A DNA stretch of 64,000 nucleotides, from assembly GCA_002428965.1 (NCBI GenBank), contig DIYI01000009.1, positions 267,532-331,531 on the forward strand. The letters are read 5' to 3'. Positions 8,428-18,325 of this stretch are shown piece by piece (within the stretch, counting starts at the first letter, position 1; each line of letters opens with the position of its first letter). The translations under genes and the position numbers were made by a program. This DNA is from Jejuia sp. UBA6058 (GTDB taxonomy: Bacteria > Bacteroidota > Bacteroidia > Flavobacteriales > Flavobacteriaceae). Below the pieces are notes generated by a model that saw only the letters and a list, made by a program, of their open reading frames with translations, was not told where the DNA came from and searched no databases.

Positions 8428-10110
8428 ATGCAATTCAGATCAAACCTAATGCAATTCTTTTGCATTTTTGCAATTCTCCTTTCCTTTTCGTGTAAAAAGG
8501 AGACAGAAGAATCCTCAAAGCAAAAACCAAATATCATTTACATCATGTCAGATGATCATACCACTCAAGGTTTTGGTATTTATGGTAGCAGATTAGCGTC
8601 CTTAAACCCTACACCAACATTAGACAAGTTGGCTAATGAAGGGGTTATTTTTGACAATTGTTATGTAAATAATGCTATTTGTGTTCCGAGTAGAGCAGCT
8701 ATAATAACTGGTCAAAATTCACAAGCCAATGGAGTTTTAGATTTAGAAGGAGATCTAGCTCCCGAAAATCAATATTTACCTACTGAAATGAAGGCTTTAG
8801 GATACCAAACTGCAATCGTCGGTAAGTGGCACTTACATAAAGAACCAGCAGCTTTCGATTTTTATGAGGTATTACCAGTACAAGGAAAATATTTCAATCC
8901 AACTTTCAGAGTAAGAGGTGAAAAACCATGGCCTGGGAATACTGTTAAGACCGAAGGTCATTCTTCAGATAAAATTACAGACATTGCTTTAGATTGGTTA
9001 AAAAACAAAAGAGATCCCAATAAGCCTTTCTTTTTAATGCACCACTTTAAAGCACCTCATGATGACTTTGAAAACGCAAAACGTTACGACAGCTATTTAG
9101 AAGACACTTTTATTCCTGAACCTGAAAGCATGTACGACAATGGAAATAACGGTTCGATTGCCACTAGGGGCGCAAACGATTCTTTAACGAGAATTATTGG
9201 TTCTTCGGTATCTCACAGAAACTTGATTAGAAATCAAGCTATGAATATTTACAAAGACAGTTCTATTCATAGAAAATATCGCAATCAAAAAGATATTAAA
9301 CCAGAGGAGTACACTAAATGGAAGTTAAGTAAGGCTGATAGTATACATGCAAGTACTGTATATCAGTATTACTTAAAACGCTATTTAAGATGTGTTAAAG
9401 GCGTTGATGACAACGTAAAACGCCTGATGGATTACTTGGAGGCAGAAAATCTTTTGGAAAACACCATTATTATATACACTGGAGACCAAGGCTTCATGCT
9501 TGGAGAACACGATTACATTGATAAACGTTGGATGTATGACGAGTCTATGCGCATGCCATTTTTTGTAAGATTTCCTGAAGGTATAAAATCTGGCATAAGA
9601 ACAGACGCCATTATTAATAATACAGATTTCGCTCCAACGATGATTGAGTTAGCTGGAGGCACTACCCCAGATTATATGCAAGGAAAAAGCTTTAAACAGA
9701 TTCTGAAAACAGGAGAAGAACCTGAGAACTGGCAAAAATCTACCTACTATCGCTATTGGATGCATATGGCGCACAGGCATCAAAATCCAGCGCATTTTGG
9801 TATTAGAACTAAAGACTATAAACTTATATTTTTCTATGGAAAATATTGGGTAGACACTGATGATCCAAGCGCAGAATACAACAAAAAGAGCTGGGGTAAT
9901 GATTTTACAAACCACACCCCTGTTGCTTGGGAATTTTACGATTTAAAGAAAGACCCAAAGGAAATGAACAACGCATATTCTGATCCGGAATACAAAAATG
10001 TTATTACCGATTTAAAAGCACAATTAATAAAACTTAGAGAAGATTTAAACGAAACTGATAAAAACTATCCACATATTCAGAAAGTAATTGATGAACATTG
10101 GGATGATTAA
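8428..10110 (+). CDS. Type I sulfatase lipoprotein
   Basis: This 560-residue protein has a lipoprotein signal (FSCKK, Cys22) followed by the sulfatase fold start NIIYIMSDDHTTQGFG. The formylglycine motif is CVPSRAA, with Cys85 as the residue to be oxidised. Further sulfatase signatures are GKWHLHKE, a metal-site-like YTGDQGFMLGEHDYIDKRWM, and MIELAG. The family hydrolyses sulfate esters of glycans after maturation by a formylglycine-generating or anSME enzyme, neither of which is in this window. It sits between the cytochrome operon and the GH2/GH86 genes. The position it desulfates (for example 6-O on L-galactose) cannot be read from sequence. The start could also be the Met at 8449, giving a shorter signal. 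Confidence 0.93.
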   Translation: MQFRSNLMQFFCIFAILLSFSCKKETEESSKQKPNIIYIMSDDHTTQGFGIYGSRLASLNPTPTLDKLANEGVIFDNCYVNNAICVPSRAAIITGQNSQANGVLDLEGDLAPENQYLPTEMKALGYQTAIVGKWHLHKEPAAFDFYEVLPVQGKYFNPTFRVRGEKPWPGNTVKTEGHSSDKITDIALDWLKNKRDPNKPFFLMHHFKAPHDDFENAKRYDSYLEDTFIPEPESMYDNGNNGSIATRGANDSLTRIIGSSVSHRNLIRNQAMNIYKDSSIHRKYRNQKDIKPEEYTKWKLSKADSIHASTVYQYYLKRYLRCVKGVDDNVKRLMDYLEAENLLENTIIIYTGDQGFMLGEHDYIDKRWMYDESMRMPFFVRFPEGIKSGIRTDAIINNTDFAPTMIELAGGTTPDYMQGKSFKQILKTGEEPENWQKSTYYRYWMHMAHRHQNPAHFGIRTKDYKLIFFYGKYWVDTDDPSAEYNKKSWGNDFTNHTPVAWEFYDLKKDPKEMNNAYSDPEYKNVITDLKAQLIKLREDLNETDKNYPHIQKVIDEHWDD

Positions 10111-10126
10111 ACTAAACTTTCAACTA

Positions 10127-10160
10127 AAAAAAGGGAGGTTCCACAGAACGTCCCTTTTTT
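10127..10160. terminator. Bidirectional intrinsic terminator
   Basis: A-tract plus GGGA at 10127-10136 pairs with TCCC plus T-tract at 10151-10160. It lies between the convergent sulfatase (ends 10110) and GH2 (ends 10186), so it can serve both. Confidence 0.8.
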
Positions 10161-10185
10161 ATTTAATTAATTTAAAATTCTATTC

Positions 10186-12759
10186 TTATTCAGAAGTAAT
10201 AATTACTGAAACATCTTCCATCCCATCAACATGAGATGTTACTTTTATTTCTCCAGGTTCTCCAGTTGCTTGAATAATTAATAGTGTTTTACCATTATGA
10301 GTTGTATTAATATTGGTTTGAAACTTTTGAACACTGTTCTTCCAACCATTATCTACCCCTAGTAATTTTGCTGGTCCGCTTATCTCAAAAGTGATTTCTT
10401 TATCATCTGTCATTGAAGGATTACCATTTCCATCGGTAAATTGAGCAACAATATGAGCTACATCTTCATAATTAGCATTTATGGTTTCAACATCCCTTTT
10501 TAAAGTAATTGCTGTAGATTCTCTTACTGTTATAACCTCTTTGGTAACCTCTTTTCCATCTTTAAAACCAATAGCTTTTAATGCCCCGTCTGCAAAAGGG
10601 ACGCCCCATTTATAGACATGATCTTCAAAATCTGATAGTCTCTTTTTCCCGAGAGAGGTTTCATTCAAGAATAACTCCAGTTCATCAAGATTCGAATAAA
10701 CCTCAACAGAAATCATTTCACCTGCATTATAATTCCAATGCTCGTTTACATTTTGCCATTCCCAAAGTGCATGTTTCCATCGTTCAGGATTTTTAGCAAC
10801 AATATTCCCTGTCTTATCAATCTTATTTAACGACTTCTCAATATTTTGAGTAGCAATATGAATATGAGGCTCATCGTTCCAAAGCGTTTTATACATATGA
10901 TAAGAGCCTTTTTTAAATCCAGCGGTAGTTAAGAGGCCAGATGGTTGAACTCTTGTTGGCCAATTTGCCCGTATTTCTCCCATGTAATCAATACCTGTCC
11001 ATAAAAATGTTCCAGAGATATGAGGACGCTCCTCAATTGCTTTCCACTCATGATATTGCCCTAAATTTTCTGTACCCATTATCACCTTATCAGGATAATT
11101 TTTATGTCCGTAATCGTATAACACACGTCGGTAACTATAACCTACAATATCTAAAGCGTCCGCATATCCTGATAAATGACTTGAAGATGGTAATATACAA
11201 TTGGCTACAATTGGCCTTGTGGTATCTAATGTTCTTGTCCAATCTGCTAGTTTTTGGGCAGTTTTGCCAATATCATATTTACCTCTGGGAAGGGTTTCCA
11301 TTAAATGTTTAATCTCTTCAACAGAGTGTGGTGGTTCTGACCAGAAGTAATTTCCATCCCATTCCATATCAAAAAAACCAGTGGTTTCAGCATTTCTTGG
11401 GTAGGTCCATTCAATTTCATTACCAATGCTCCATTGGATAATGGAAGGATGATTTCGGTGACTCAACATGGTATTTGTCAAGTCTCTCTCCGCCCATTCC
11501 TGAAAATGTTCACCATAACCTCGAGTTATATAATCTGTACTTTTTTCTTCCCATTTATTGAAACGCTTGTCTTTGGGATTATCCCATTCATCAAAAAACT
11601 CATCTTGTACCAAAATTCCCATTTCATCAGCTAAATCTAGAAATTCAGAAGACGCTGGATTATGAGATACCCTAATAGCATTGCAACCGCCATCTTTTAA
11701 AATTTGAAAACGTCTTTTCCAAACACCCTTAGGTACTGCAGACCCCACCAAACCAGCATCATGGTGTAAACACACACCCTTAATCTTCATGTTTTCACCA
11801 TTAAGGTAGAAACCAGTATCAGCATCAAATTTGAAACTTCTTATACCAAAAGGTGTTTCATAAGTATCCAAGACCTCTTCTTGCCCATTGGAAAGTGAAA
11901 TAACCGCCTTGTACATATTTGGATTTTTAGTTCCCCACAGTTTTGGGTTTGTAACTTCTATTTTTTGAACAACTTGATCTTTGGAGTTGCTAGACATGGA
12001 AAGCTTTGTAGAAGCACTTGCAACTTCATTATCACTGGCATCAACCAATTTGGTATTTACAACTATCTTAGCATCAATCGTGTCATCATTTTTTACATCA
12101 ATATTCAATTGAACCAAAGCCTTTTCTTGAGACACCACTGGCGTGGTAATAAATGTTCCCCATACCGGAATATGTATTTTATTCCGAGTAATTAAATCTA
12201 CTTTTCTATATATACCAGCACCTGTATACCACCGACTGTCCGCATACCTACTATGATCAATTTTCACTAATAACTCATTCATTTCTCCAAATGGATTTAG
12301 ATAAGTTGTTAAGTCAAAATAAAAAGGTGAATAGCCATAAGGATGAAAACCAAGTTTTTTACCATTAATCCAAACTTCACTGTTGTTGTAAACGCCATCA
12401 AAGTGCACATACGTAACCTCATCCTCAGTATTAGGTGTTTCAAATGTTTTCTTATAATACCCATAACCTTCACCATCTAACCAACCAGTTGCCATGGCAT
12501 TATAGGCAAGTGTAGAATCGAATTCTCGTTCCACTACCCAATCATGAGGAAGATTTACCTTTGTCCAATTTTTAATTGTGGTAACATCTGTACTATCTTT
12601 AGATACATAAAACTCCCACCCTAAATTAAAATCTTGATGTATTTCTTTACTCGTAGAGATATTATTTCCGCAGCATAGGAATAGGCAGCATAAAAATGAA
12701 ATCCCTAGACACCTAATACTTTTATGACGTGAAAAAGGAGAAAGTTTAGTTTGGCTCAT
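10186..12759 (-). CDS. Glycoside hydrolase family 2 lipoprotein (beta-galactosidase-like)
   Basis: This 857-residue protein has the GH2 order: jelly-roll N-terminal domain (WVNGK-type motif EVWINGKKLGFHPYGYS), immunoglobulin-like domain, TIM barrel (GVCLHHDAG, AIRVSHNPAS) and C-terminal beta domains. The acid/base is E448 in WSIGNE and the nucleophile E564 in MGTEN. The hydrophobic N-terminus ends in a cysteine-rich lipobox region (FLCCG), indicating a lipoprotein. In a red-algal galactan locus, GH2 enzymes typically remove non-reducing D-galactose from desulfated oligosaccharides. A hairpin at 12791-12816 separates it from the FN3/GH86 genes upstream. Family assignment is firm; beta-galactosidase specificity is inferred. 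Confidence 0.93.
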   Translation of the reverse strand: MSQTKLSPFSRHKSIRCLGISFLCCLFLCCGNNISTSKEIHQDFNLGWEFYVSKDSTDVTTIKNWTKVNLPHDWVVEREFDSTLAYNAMATGWLDGEGYGYYKKTFETPNTEDEVTYVHFDGVYNNSEVWINGKKLGFHPYGYSPFYFDLTTYLNPFGEMNELLVKIDHSRYADSRWYTGAGIYRKVDLITRNKIHIPVWGTFITTPVVSQEKALVQLNIDVKNDDTIDAKIVVNTKLVDASDNEVASASTKLSMSSNSKDQVVQKIEVTNPKLWGTKNPNMYKAVISLSNGQEEVLDTYETPFGIRSFKFDADTGFYLNGENMKIKGVCLHHDAGLVGSAVPKGVWKRRFQILKDGGCNAIRVSHNPASSEFLDLADEMGILVQDEFFDEWDNPKDKRFNKWEEKSTDYITRGYGEHFQEWAERDLTNTMLSHRNHPSIIQWSIGNEIEWTYPRNAETTGFFDMEWDGNYFWSEPPHSVEEIKHLMETLPRGKYDIGKTAQKLADWTRTLDTTRPIVANCILPSSSHLSGYADALDIVGYSYRRVLYDYGHKNYPDKVIMGTENLGQYHEWKAIEERPHISGTFLWTGIDYMGEIRANWPTRVQPSGLLTTAGFKKGSYHMYKTLWNDEPHIHIATQNIEKSLNKIDKTGNIVAKNPERWKHALWEWQNVNEHWNYNAGEMISVEVYSNLDELELFLNETSLGKKRLSDFEDHVYKWGVPFADGALKAIGFKDGKEVTKEVITVRESTAITLKRDVETINANYEDVAHIVAQFTDGNGNPSMTDDKEITFEISGPAKLLGVDNGWKNSVQKFQTNINTTHNGKTLLIIQATGEPGEIKVTSHVDGMEDVSVIITSE

Positions 12760-12790
12760 AATAAAATGTTTGTTGGTTTATTGAATAAAT

Positions 12791-12816
12791 AAAGAGCCTT
12801 AAAAGTAAGGCTCTTT
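12791..12816 (-). terminator. Intrinsic terminator after the GH86/FN3 transcript
   Basis: AAAGAGCCTTA (12791-12801) and TAAGGCTCTTT (12806-12816) form a perfect 11-bp stem with a 4-nt loop, downstream of the minus-strand FN3 gene and upstream of GH2. Confidence 0.7.
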
Positions 12817-12887
12817 AATATACTTTTATAAGTTTTACACTTGATTTTACCTAGATAAAAACTGATATTCTCAGGCAATATGGATAT

Positions 12888-13583
12888 TTAGTCTGTAGTA
12901 AAACTATACACTTGAGAAGTGGATGTATTACCATAAATATCATGAGAAACCACTTTCCAATAATACGTTGTCCCAGCATTAACAGCTTGATTCTCTAGTT
13001 TGTTATCTGTAGTCGTCAAAATCTTTGTAGAGGGAGCTGCATTGGTATCTAAATACACATCAAATTCCTTAAGGTCTCCATCAATATCATCACCTTCCCA
13101 AGTCATCGTTATCGATGTTTCTGAAATACTTGAACCATGTAACGGACTTTTTAAATCAGCAGGAAAAGGGGCATAATTTTCAATACCTGGACCTGATAAA
13201 TAAAATTTCCAAGTGTCGGAGGTTGCAGTAACCGATGTTCCACTTGCTTTTGATATTACATACCACGAATAAGGCGCTCCTCTTTCTAAACTCACCTCTA
13301 GTTCGTTGGTGTTTGAAGAGTACTCATTTTCAGTATTTGAAACTAAGTTCTTCACAACTAAAGTGTAAGATGTCGCATTATCTGCCTCCATCCAATCAAA
13401 CGTAAGGTTCGCTAACACGTTTGAAGTAACAACACCGGCAGTACATTCTTCATTATTATTCGGAAACAACAATATTGCTTTTGTAGGATCTTGCACCTCA
13501 GCAGGTCCACCATCACTACCTCCGCAAGACAACATAATGCCGAATGCTATAATTACTATATATATTGATTTTATGTTTTTCAT
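12888..13583 (-). CDS. Lipoprotein with fibronectin type III-like domains, probable surface glycan-binding protein
   Basis: This 231-residue protein has a lipoprotein signal (IMLSCGGSDGG). The mature part consists of two beta-sandwich repeats of fibronectin type III character: LTFDWMEADNATSYTLVVKN and ISETSITMTWEGDDIDGDLK, ending in AGTTYYWKVVSHDIYGNTST. There is no catalytic motif. It is encoded 13 bp downstream of the GH86 gene in the same direction, so it probably presents glycan or assists the endo-enzyme at the cell surface. Glycan binding is inferred from context only. Confidence 0.8.
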   Translation of the reverse strand: MKNIKSIYIVIIAFGIMLSCGGSDGGPAEVQDPTKAILLFPNNNEECTAGVVTSNVLANLTFDWMEADNATSYTLVVKNLVSNTENEYSSNTNELEVSLERGAPYSWYVISKASGTSVTATSDTWKFYLSGPGIENYAPFPADLKSPLHGSSISETSITMTWEGDDIDGDLKEFDVYLDTNAAPSTKILTTTDNKLENQAVNAGTTYYWKVVSHDIYGNTSTSQVYSFTTD

Positions 13584-13596
13584 TTTAATTTTCGTT

Positions 13597-16263
13597 TTAC
13601 TTTACAACAAATTTTTCAAATCCTAATTGTGCTTCATCTTTTTCGAAAACAACAATATAAACACCTTTTTCAAAACTACTCACATCGAAAAAGTCGTTTC
13701 TTGATGCTATTTGTTTCGATTTTATTAGTGTTCCTACTACATTGTAAATAGATGCAGTCGCATTTAGTAAATTCTCAGAGACACTTATAGAAAGTTCACT
13801 TTCCACTGGATTTGGATATAAGAAGAAGGATTTATTTATAAAAAGCGTTTCTTCATAAACACCCTGACAATCCTTATCGGTCTTTACCTTCAAAGTATTA
13901 ACACCTTCATTCAATTGAAGTGTAATTTCATTTGACGCTGTAAAGATCTCGTTATCATTAATTGTAATGATATAGTTGTCGCTTCCGCTCAAATCCAAAG
14001 ACACTGTACTTTTAGAATCGCTAATTTTAGAAAATACGCTTAAAGCCTCTGGCTCACCAATATCTACCGTAAACTCAACACGATAGTCTGGAAAATCTGG
14101 TATTGTAATAACAACTGTGTAAGTACCAGGAATTAAATTCTCGACGGTTAAGGTATCTGTAAAGCTAAAATCTTCATTATAGCCTGTCCCTGTTATTGAT
14201 GCTTGATAATCAGATGAAACCTCCGTAAGAATATCAATCATACCATTATTTTCACTTAAGCAAGAAGCATCAACCCCCTTAACTCTATAGTTGCTCAATG
14301 TAAATCTTGAAGGGGCAATTGCACGAATATCAGAACTAAAATTAAACACCTGCATAGTTACAGTACTCACGTACCCGCCAGTATCAGAAAATGAAATCTC
14401 AATAGTATTATTTTGCTGTAAAATATCATATGGCACAGGTACTTCCAAGACTCCGAAGAAATTATCTCTATCCGATTGGTCATCGCCACGGAAATTTTCT
14501 GGAATTTCAATAGTGGTTCCGTTCACCATAAGCGTTGGAGATAATGACAAACCGTGATTTCTTCCAACACCTACTCTTAGTATGGCCTCTCCTTCATCTG
14601 CAAGATTTATACCATCAATTTTGAAAACTGAAGCCGTATTAGCCGTTATTTCTTTAAGATAAGAATCGGCATAATACTTTGTTTCCTCAGATTGCTCATT
14701 TAATTCTATATCAGAAGGAAAAGTAAAACTAAGAAGATACGTACCCTCTGGCGCTATTGTTAAATTATTATCAAAAGTTGAGAAACTATTAACATCCAAA
14801 ACGGGCAGTGATGTATCACTTGTACCATTGAGTCTCAAATGGCGTACTTCTATATCCGTAGGTTGTTCGGTTACACCCAAAAGTTCTAAGTCCAATTGAT
14901 GAGTTACAAAATCTAGGTTATTTATTAGCACATATGCCTTATTACCATCAACATAGCTATCAACCATAATATCCATATTATCGGTTACAGCATCTGTGCG
15001 CGTACCGTTAATATCTTTCAGTAAGTCATAAAGTAATATCGCTTCAGTATAAATAAAATCTCCAGTATAACTATCAGGTTCATTTGCCCTACGCATCATG
15101 CGAGAACCATGCACCGAAGTTGGCCCTACACTTGCATTATATTGCCATTCTGCCTTAAGCATGAAAAATGGCATTGCGTAATTAATTTTATCTGCTCGCT
15201 CCATGAATTGCATCATCATCGAGACAGAAGATTTCAACTTAAGCCAATAAGCATAGGGTACATGACCTTGACCAAAATAATCATGTGTTTGAGCATTGTA
15301 TTCTGAGATCATCAAAGGCTTTACTGTATTAAACTTAAGCATGCTATACTGCTCTAACATATCCATAGTAGCCTCCATATTGCTCCCTTTGCGGTATTTG
15401 GCTTTTCCTCCAAAAACTGGAAAATCATAGAGATGGATCGTCCAAAAATCCATTTCTTCTCCTGCAACATCCATGAAATGCTTATCTCTTTCATGCCATC
15501 TTTGAAAATTATTCTGATCAAAATCAGGAAAAGCAGCGCAATAACCACCTACCTGAACATCATCATGAATTTTATGAATCTCCTGGGCTACAGTTTTATG
15601 AAATGTAAAAACTTCTGTTAAATCATGCGGTTGATCCGCAGTAGTTACTAAATCCCATAAAGGCTCATTTGTTATCTCCACAAAATTAGGTTTAGGTTTA
15701 CCCGTTATGCCACCAGTACCGTAAAATTCTTTTATATAAAGCGCTAGAAACTCTCCTGACGCTGTTCCTATCGGTTCTTCACTAGTATTCGTTTGGGAAA
15801 ACGCCCAACCTCTATTTGTGGTTTTGCCATCAGGATAAAACGGATGTATCTGTGTGCAAAGTATTTGGTCATCCTGATCTTCGTACTGATGGGCCCATGT
15901 CCTAGACGCATAACTATTTCTATTCTGCTGGCCAAAAGTCGCTATACTTGTAGGATTCGCAAATCCAGGTCGTGTAGGATCTTCGGTAATATTATTTCTT
16001 AAATGCCAAGAAATGGTGCCAGTATTTCGGCCAATATGCACATCTTTATTTCTCAAGAAATCTTCGATAACATTATTCATAGCATTCCCAGTATTCCAGT
16101 TGTTTTGGTTTACTGTGCTATGGAAATTAACAAACTTCTCACGATCAAAAGTTTCTACATCTCCCGTTTTGTGTTTTACATTTAAATTCACATCAATGTT
16201 AACCTGAGCGAATACAATCGATTGTATTGTCATTAACATGAACACAAAGAATATTTTTTTCAT
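13597..16263 (-). CDS. GH86 beta-agarase/beta-porphyranase with T9SS sorting domain
   Basis: This 888-residue protein starts with a cleavable signal peptide (ending IVFAQ). The catalytic domain (about 25-520) matches GH86: KFVNFHSTVNQNNW near the start, FVEITNEPLW with predicted acid/base E200, and KPLMISEYNAQTHDYFGQG with predicted nucleophile E321. Beta-sandwich domains follow. A type IX secretion C-terminal sorting domain begins at FFLYPNPVESELSISV, with KGVYIVVFEKD near the end. GH86 enzymes cut internal beta-1,4 linkages of agarose or porphyran. The surrounding L-galactose genes favour porphyran. The T9SS tag predicts secretion or surface attachment, making this the initial depolymerase of the locus. 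Agarose versus porphyran specificity cannot be decided here. Confidence 0.88.
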   Translation of the reverse strand: MKKIFFVFMLMTIQSIVFAQVNIDVNLNVKHKTGDVETFDREKFVNFHSTVNQNNWNTGNAMNNVIEDFLRNKDVHIGRNTGTISWHLRNNITEDPTRPGFANPTSIATFGQQNRNSYASRTWAHQYEDQDDQILCTQIHPFYPDGKTTNRGWAFSQTNTSEEPIGTASGEFLALYIKEFYGTGGITGKPKPNFVEITNEPLWDLVTTADQPHDLTEVFTFHKTVAQEIHKIHDDVQVGGYCAAFPDFDQNNFQRWHERDKHFMDVAGEEMDFWTIHLYDFPVFGGKAKYRKGSNMEATMDMLEQYSMLKFNTVKPLMISEYNAQTHDYFGQGHVPYAYWLKLKSSVSMMMQFMERADKINYAMPFFMLKAEWQYNASVGPTSVHGSRMMRRANEPDSYTGDFIYTEAILLYDLLKDINGTRTDAVTDNMDIMVDSYVDGNKAYVLINNLDFVTHQLDLELLGVTEQPTDIEVRHLRLNGTSDTSLPVLDVNSFSTFDNNLTIAPEGTYLLSFTFPSDIELNEQSEETKYYADSYLKEITANTASVFKIDGINLADEGEAILRVGVGRNHGLSLSPTLMVNGTTIEIPENFRGDDQSDRDNFFGVLEVPVPYDILQQNNTIEISFSDTGGYVSTVTMQVFNFSSDIRAIAPSRFTLSNYRVKGVDASCLSENNGMIDILTEVSSDYQASITGTGYNEDFSFTDTLTVENLIPGTYTVVITIPDFPDYRVEFTVDIGEPEALSVFSKISDSKSTVSLDLSGSDNYIITINDNEIFTASNEITLQLNEGVNTLKVKTDKDCQGVYEETLFINKSFFLYPNPVESELSISVSENLLNATASIYNVVGTLIKSKQIASRNDFFDVSSFEKGVYIVVFEKDEAQLGFEKFVVK

Positions 16264-16286
16264 ATCTTATTTTATTAAGTTGCATA

Positions 16287-16317
16287 CAAAATTACCAAAA
16301 CCACACTCATATTACAA
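16287..16317 (-). promoter_or_regulatory. Promoter of the GH86 transcript
   Basis: On the minus strand TAATTTTG (16294 to 16287) fits TAnnTTTG, with a TTG-containing minus-33 element at 16317-16315 and 20 bp between. The GH86 ATG is 24 bp downstream. The divergent gap to 16545 otherwise shows only A/T-rich sequence. Confidence 0.45.
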
Positions 16318-16544
16318 CTTCAAAACTCCATAATAACACAACAAAAAGACAAAAACAATCAATAGTTTGCGGAATGCTTTCACTCCTAATAAATACAATT
16401 AGTAAAGTTATTAGTACTTCAATTAAGTTTATTATATTGGTTTTCAGTTTTTTATGAAACATCTTAATTGTTTTTGTTTAGTTGCCTTTTTCTAATTTTT
16501 TATTTAAATTGCATATACTAACTACACTAACTAACTTGACATTA

Positions 16545-18164
16545 ATGAAATTGATTAAAAGTTCTCTTTTAATTCTAGTAACGCTCGTCTGCATTTTTAG
16601 TAATGTTTGCGTTTCTCAGAATATATTAAATAAAGATAGTTTGCTTACAAAAGCAAACAGATTAAGATTTAAAAATCCTGATAGTGCCATTTATTATTTA
16701 GAAAAAGGGCATGAATTGAGCTTGACGACTCAAGATACTTTAAAAGCTATTCAGTTTTTAACCGATGCATCATTTCTTTATTCGCATAATCTAAACTATG
16801 GAAAGGCTTACGATGGTTATTGGAAAGCCTTGCTTCTTGCAAATAAATTTGGAGATTCGACTTCAACCTCCCAGATTTATGTAGGCTTGGGATGGCTGTA
16901 TAGCTTTTACAAAAGAAAAGAAGAGGCCCAAAAGTATTTATTCAAGTCTTTAGAGCTTAGGAAAGATTTGGTAAATAATCGTCAATTAAATATTGGTTAT
17001 CTATTTGAAAACTATTATGCCATAGCCTCTTTTTACAGACTAAATCGCGAATACAAAAATGCTGAAATCTATCTTGACAGTCTTTATCTTTTAAACAATA
17101 AAATTGGTGTAACAGACCGCAAAGAAAACTATCATGCCAATACAGAAAGAGGTTATTTAGCTGCTAAAAAAGGGCAAACTCAAATGGGCATTACTGATCT
17201 AAATAATGCAATTCAGTATTTCAAAAAAAGTGACCCCTCTTATCTTGTCATCGCTTACGCTTTGCTTGCTGAAACATATAAAGATATAAATGAAATTGGT
17301 AAAAGTAAAAACTACTTGTACAAGTCGCTTGAAGTTTCTGAAACATATAATAGTCATTTGGATTTTAGACTTTTTGTTTACGAACAGCTTTATGATATCC
17401 ATCTAGAAAATAAGGAGTTTGAAAAAGCTCTTGAATTTCAAGAGAAAGCAAAAAACTTGAGTGAAAAACTTTATAGTATTCAAAATAACCAACACCTTTT
17501 TGAGATTAAGGACAAGTACCGAATTGAGAAAAAACGACAAGAGGATATATCTAAACAACAGAGAATAAAGCAGTTGGAACAGGAAGATAGAATTTGGATG
17601 TTGCAAACCGTTATACTAGTGGTGTCAATCATCTTTATAGTTGTATTTAGTTATTTAACTATAAGAAATATTCGAAACAAACATAAAAATGAGAAACTCA
17701 TAATAAAGGAACGGCAAAAGGAACGCTTAAAAAGACACCGACAAGTACTTGAATTAAAAAACAAAGAATTGACAGAGTCGGCCTTAAGGTTAATCGAAAA
17801 AGACGAATTTATTGCAAGCATAAAAACGAGACTAGAGAAGCAGAAAGACAATCTTGATGTTGGTGTTATTAAGCGCATCCTTAAGTCTATTCAAGGAACA
17901 CCGCAAAGTAACTGGTCTGAATTTGAAGCTCGCTTCACTACAATTAATCAAAGTTTCTACGAACAATTAAAATCTAAATTTCCCAGACTAAAGCAAACAG
18001 ATTTAAAAATCTGTGCACTAGTAAAACTAAATTTTCCTAGTAAAGATATGGCCAAATTATTGGGTATTTCAGTAGAAAGTGTCCACACCTCTAGACACAG
18101 ACTCAGAAAAAAACTAGGCTTAGAACGCAATGAAAACCTAGAAGAGTTTATCAATTCTTTTTAG
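16545..18164 (+). CDS. TPR-containing membrane regulator with C-terminal LuxR-type HTH
   Basis: The Met at 16545 (MKLIKSSLLILVTLVCIFSN) gives a proper signal peptide and a 539-residue protein; an upstream TTG at 16482 in the same frame adds residues without signal-peptide character. The N-terminal half has tetratricopeptide-like helices (KAYDGYWKALLLANKFGDST, LYKSLEVSETYNS). A transmembrane helix lies at about 353-373, followed by a basic coiled coil. The last 60 residues form a LuxR/GerE-like HTH (DLKICALVKLNFPSKDMAKL then VHTSRHRLRKKLGL). This architecture is common next to susCD pairs in flavobacteria, where it senses periplasmic signals and activates the locus. It lies upstream of and in the same direction as susC at 18326. 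The signal sensed is unknown. Confidence 0.85.
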   Translation: MKLIKSSLLILVTLVCIFSNVCVSQNILNKDSLLTKANRLRFKNPDSAIYYLEKGHELSLTTQDTLKAIQFLTDASFLYSHNLNYGKAYDGYWKALLLANKFGDSTSTSQIYVGLGWLYSFYKRKEEAQKYLFKSLELRKDLVNNRQLNIGYLFENYYAIASFYRLNREYKNAEIYLDSLYLLNNKIGVTDRKENYHANTERGYLAAKKGQTQMGITDLNNAIQYFKKSDPSYLVIAYALLAETYKDINEIGKSKNYLYKSLEVSETYNSHLDFRLFVYEQLYDIHLENKEFEKALEFQEKAKNLSEKLYSIQNNQHLFEIKDKYRIEKKRQEDISKQQRIKQLEQEDRIWMLQTVILVVSIIFIVVFSYLTIRNIRNKHKNEKLIIKERQKERLKRHRQVLELKNKELTESALRLIEKDEFIASIKTRLEKQKDNLDVGVIKRILKSIQGTPQSNWSEFEARFTTINQSFYEQLKSKFPRLKQTDLKICALVKLNFPSKDMAKLLGISVESVHTSRHRLRKKLGLERNENLEEFINSF

Positions 18165-18291
18165 TAAAAATCTCACATACAAGAGATTATCTTCTTAAGT
18201 GTTAGTTTTAATTAAGTTATAAAACAAACAAATATCTATACTGTCAAGTTCAAATGTAGTTTTATGTTAAAATTATCTTAACGTTCAATTT

Positions 18292-18299
18292 TACCTTTC
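18292..18299 (+). promoter_or_regulatory. Weak minus-7-like element before susC
   Basis: TACCTTTC differs by one base from TAnnTTTG and lies 27 bp before the susC ATG. No minus-33 match was found. A separate, activator-dependent susC promoter is plausible, but read-through from the TPR-LuxR gene is not excluded. Confidence 0.3.
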
Positions 18300-18325
18300 G
18301 AATTCGAAATTAAACTAATTAGACA

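Noticed and set aside
16482..16544. TTG start extending the TPR-LuxR protein
   Set aside because: The extra 21 residues lack signal-peptide logic; the Met at 16545 begins a clean signal peptide.
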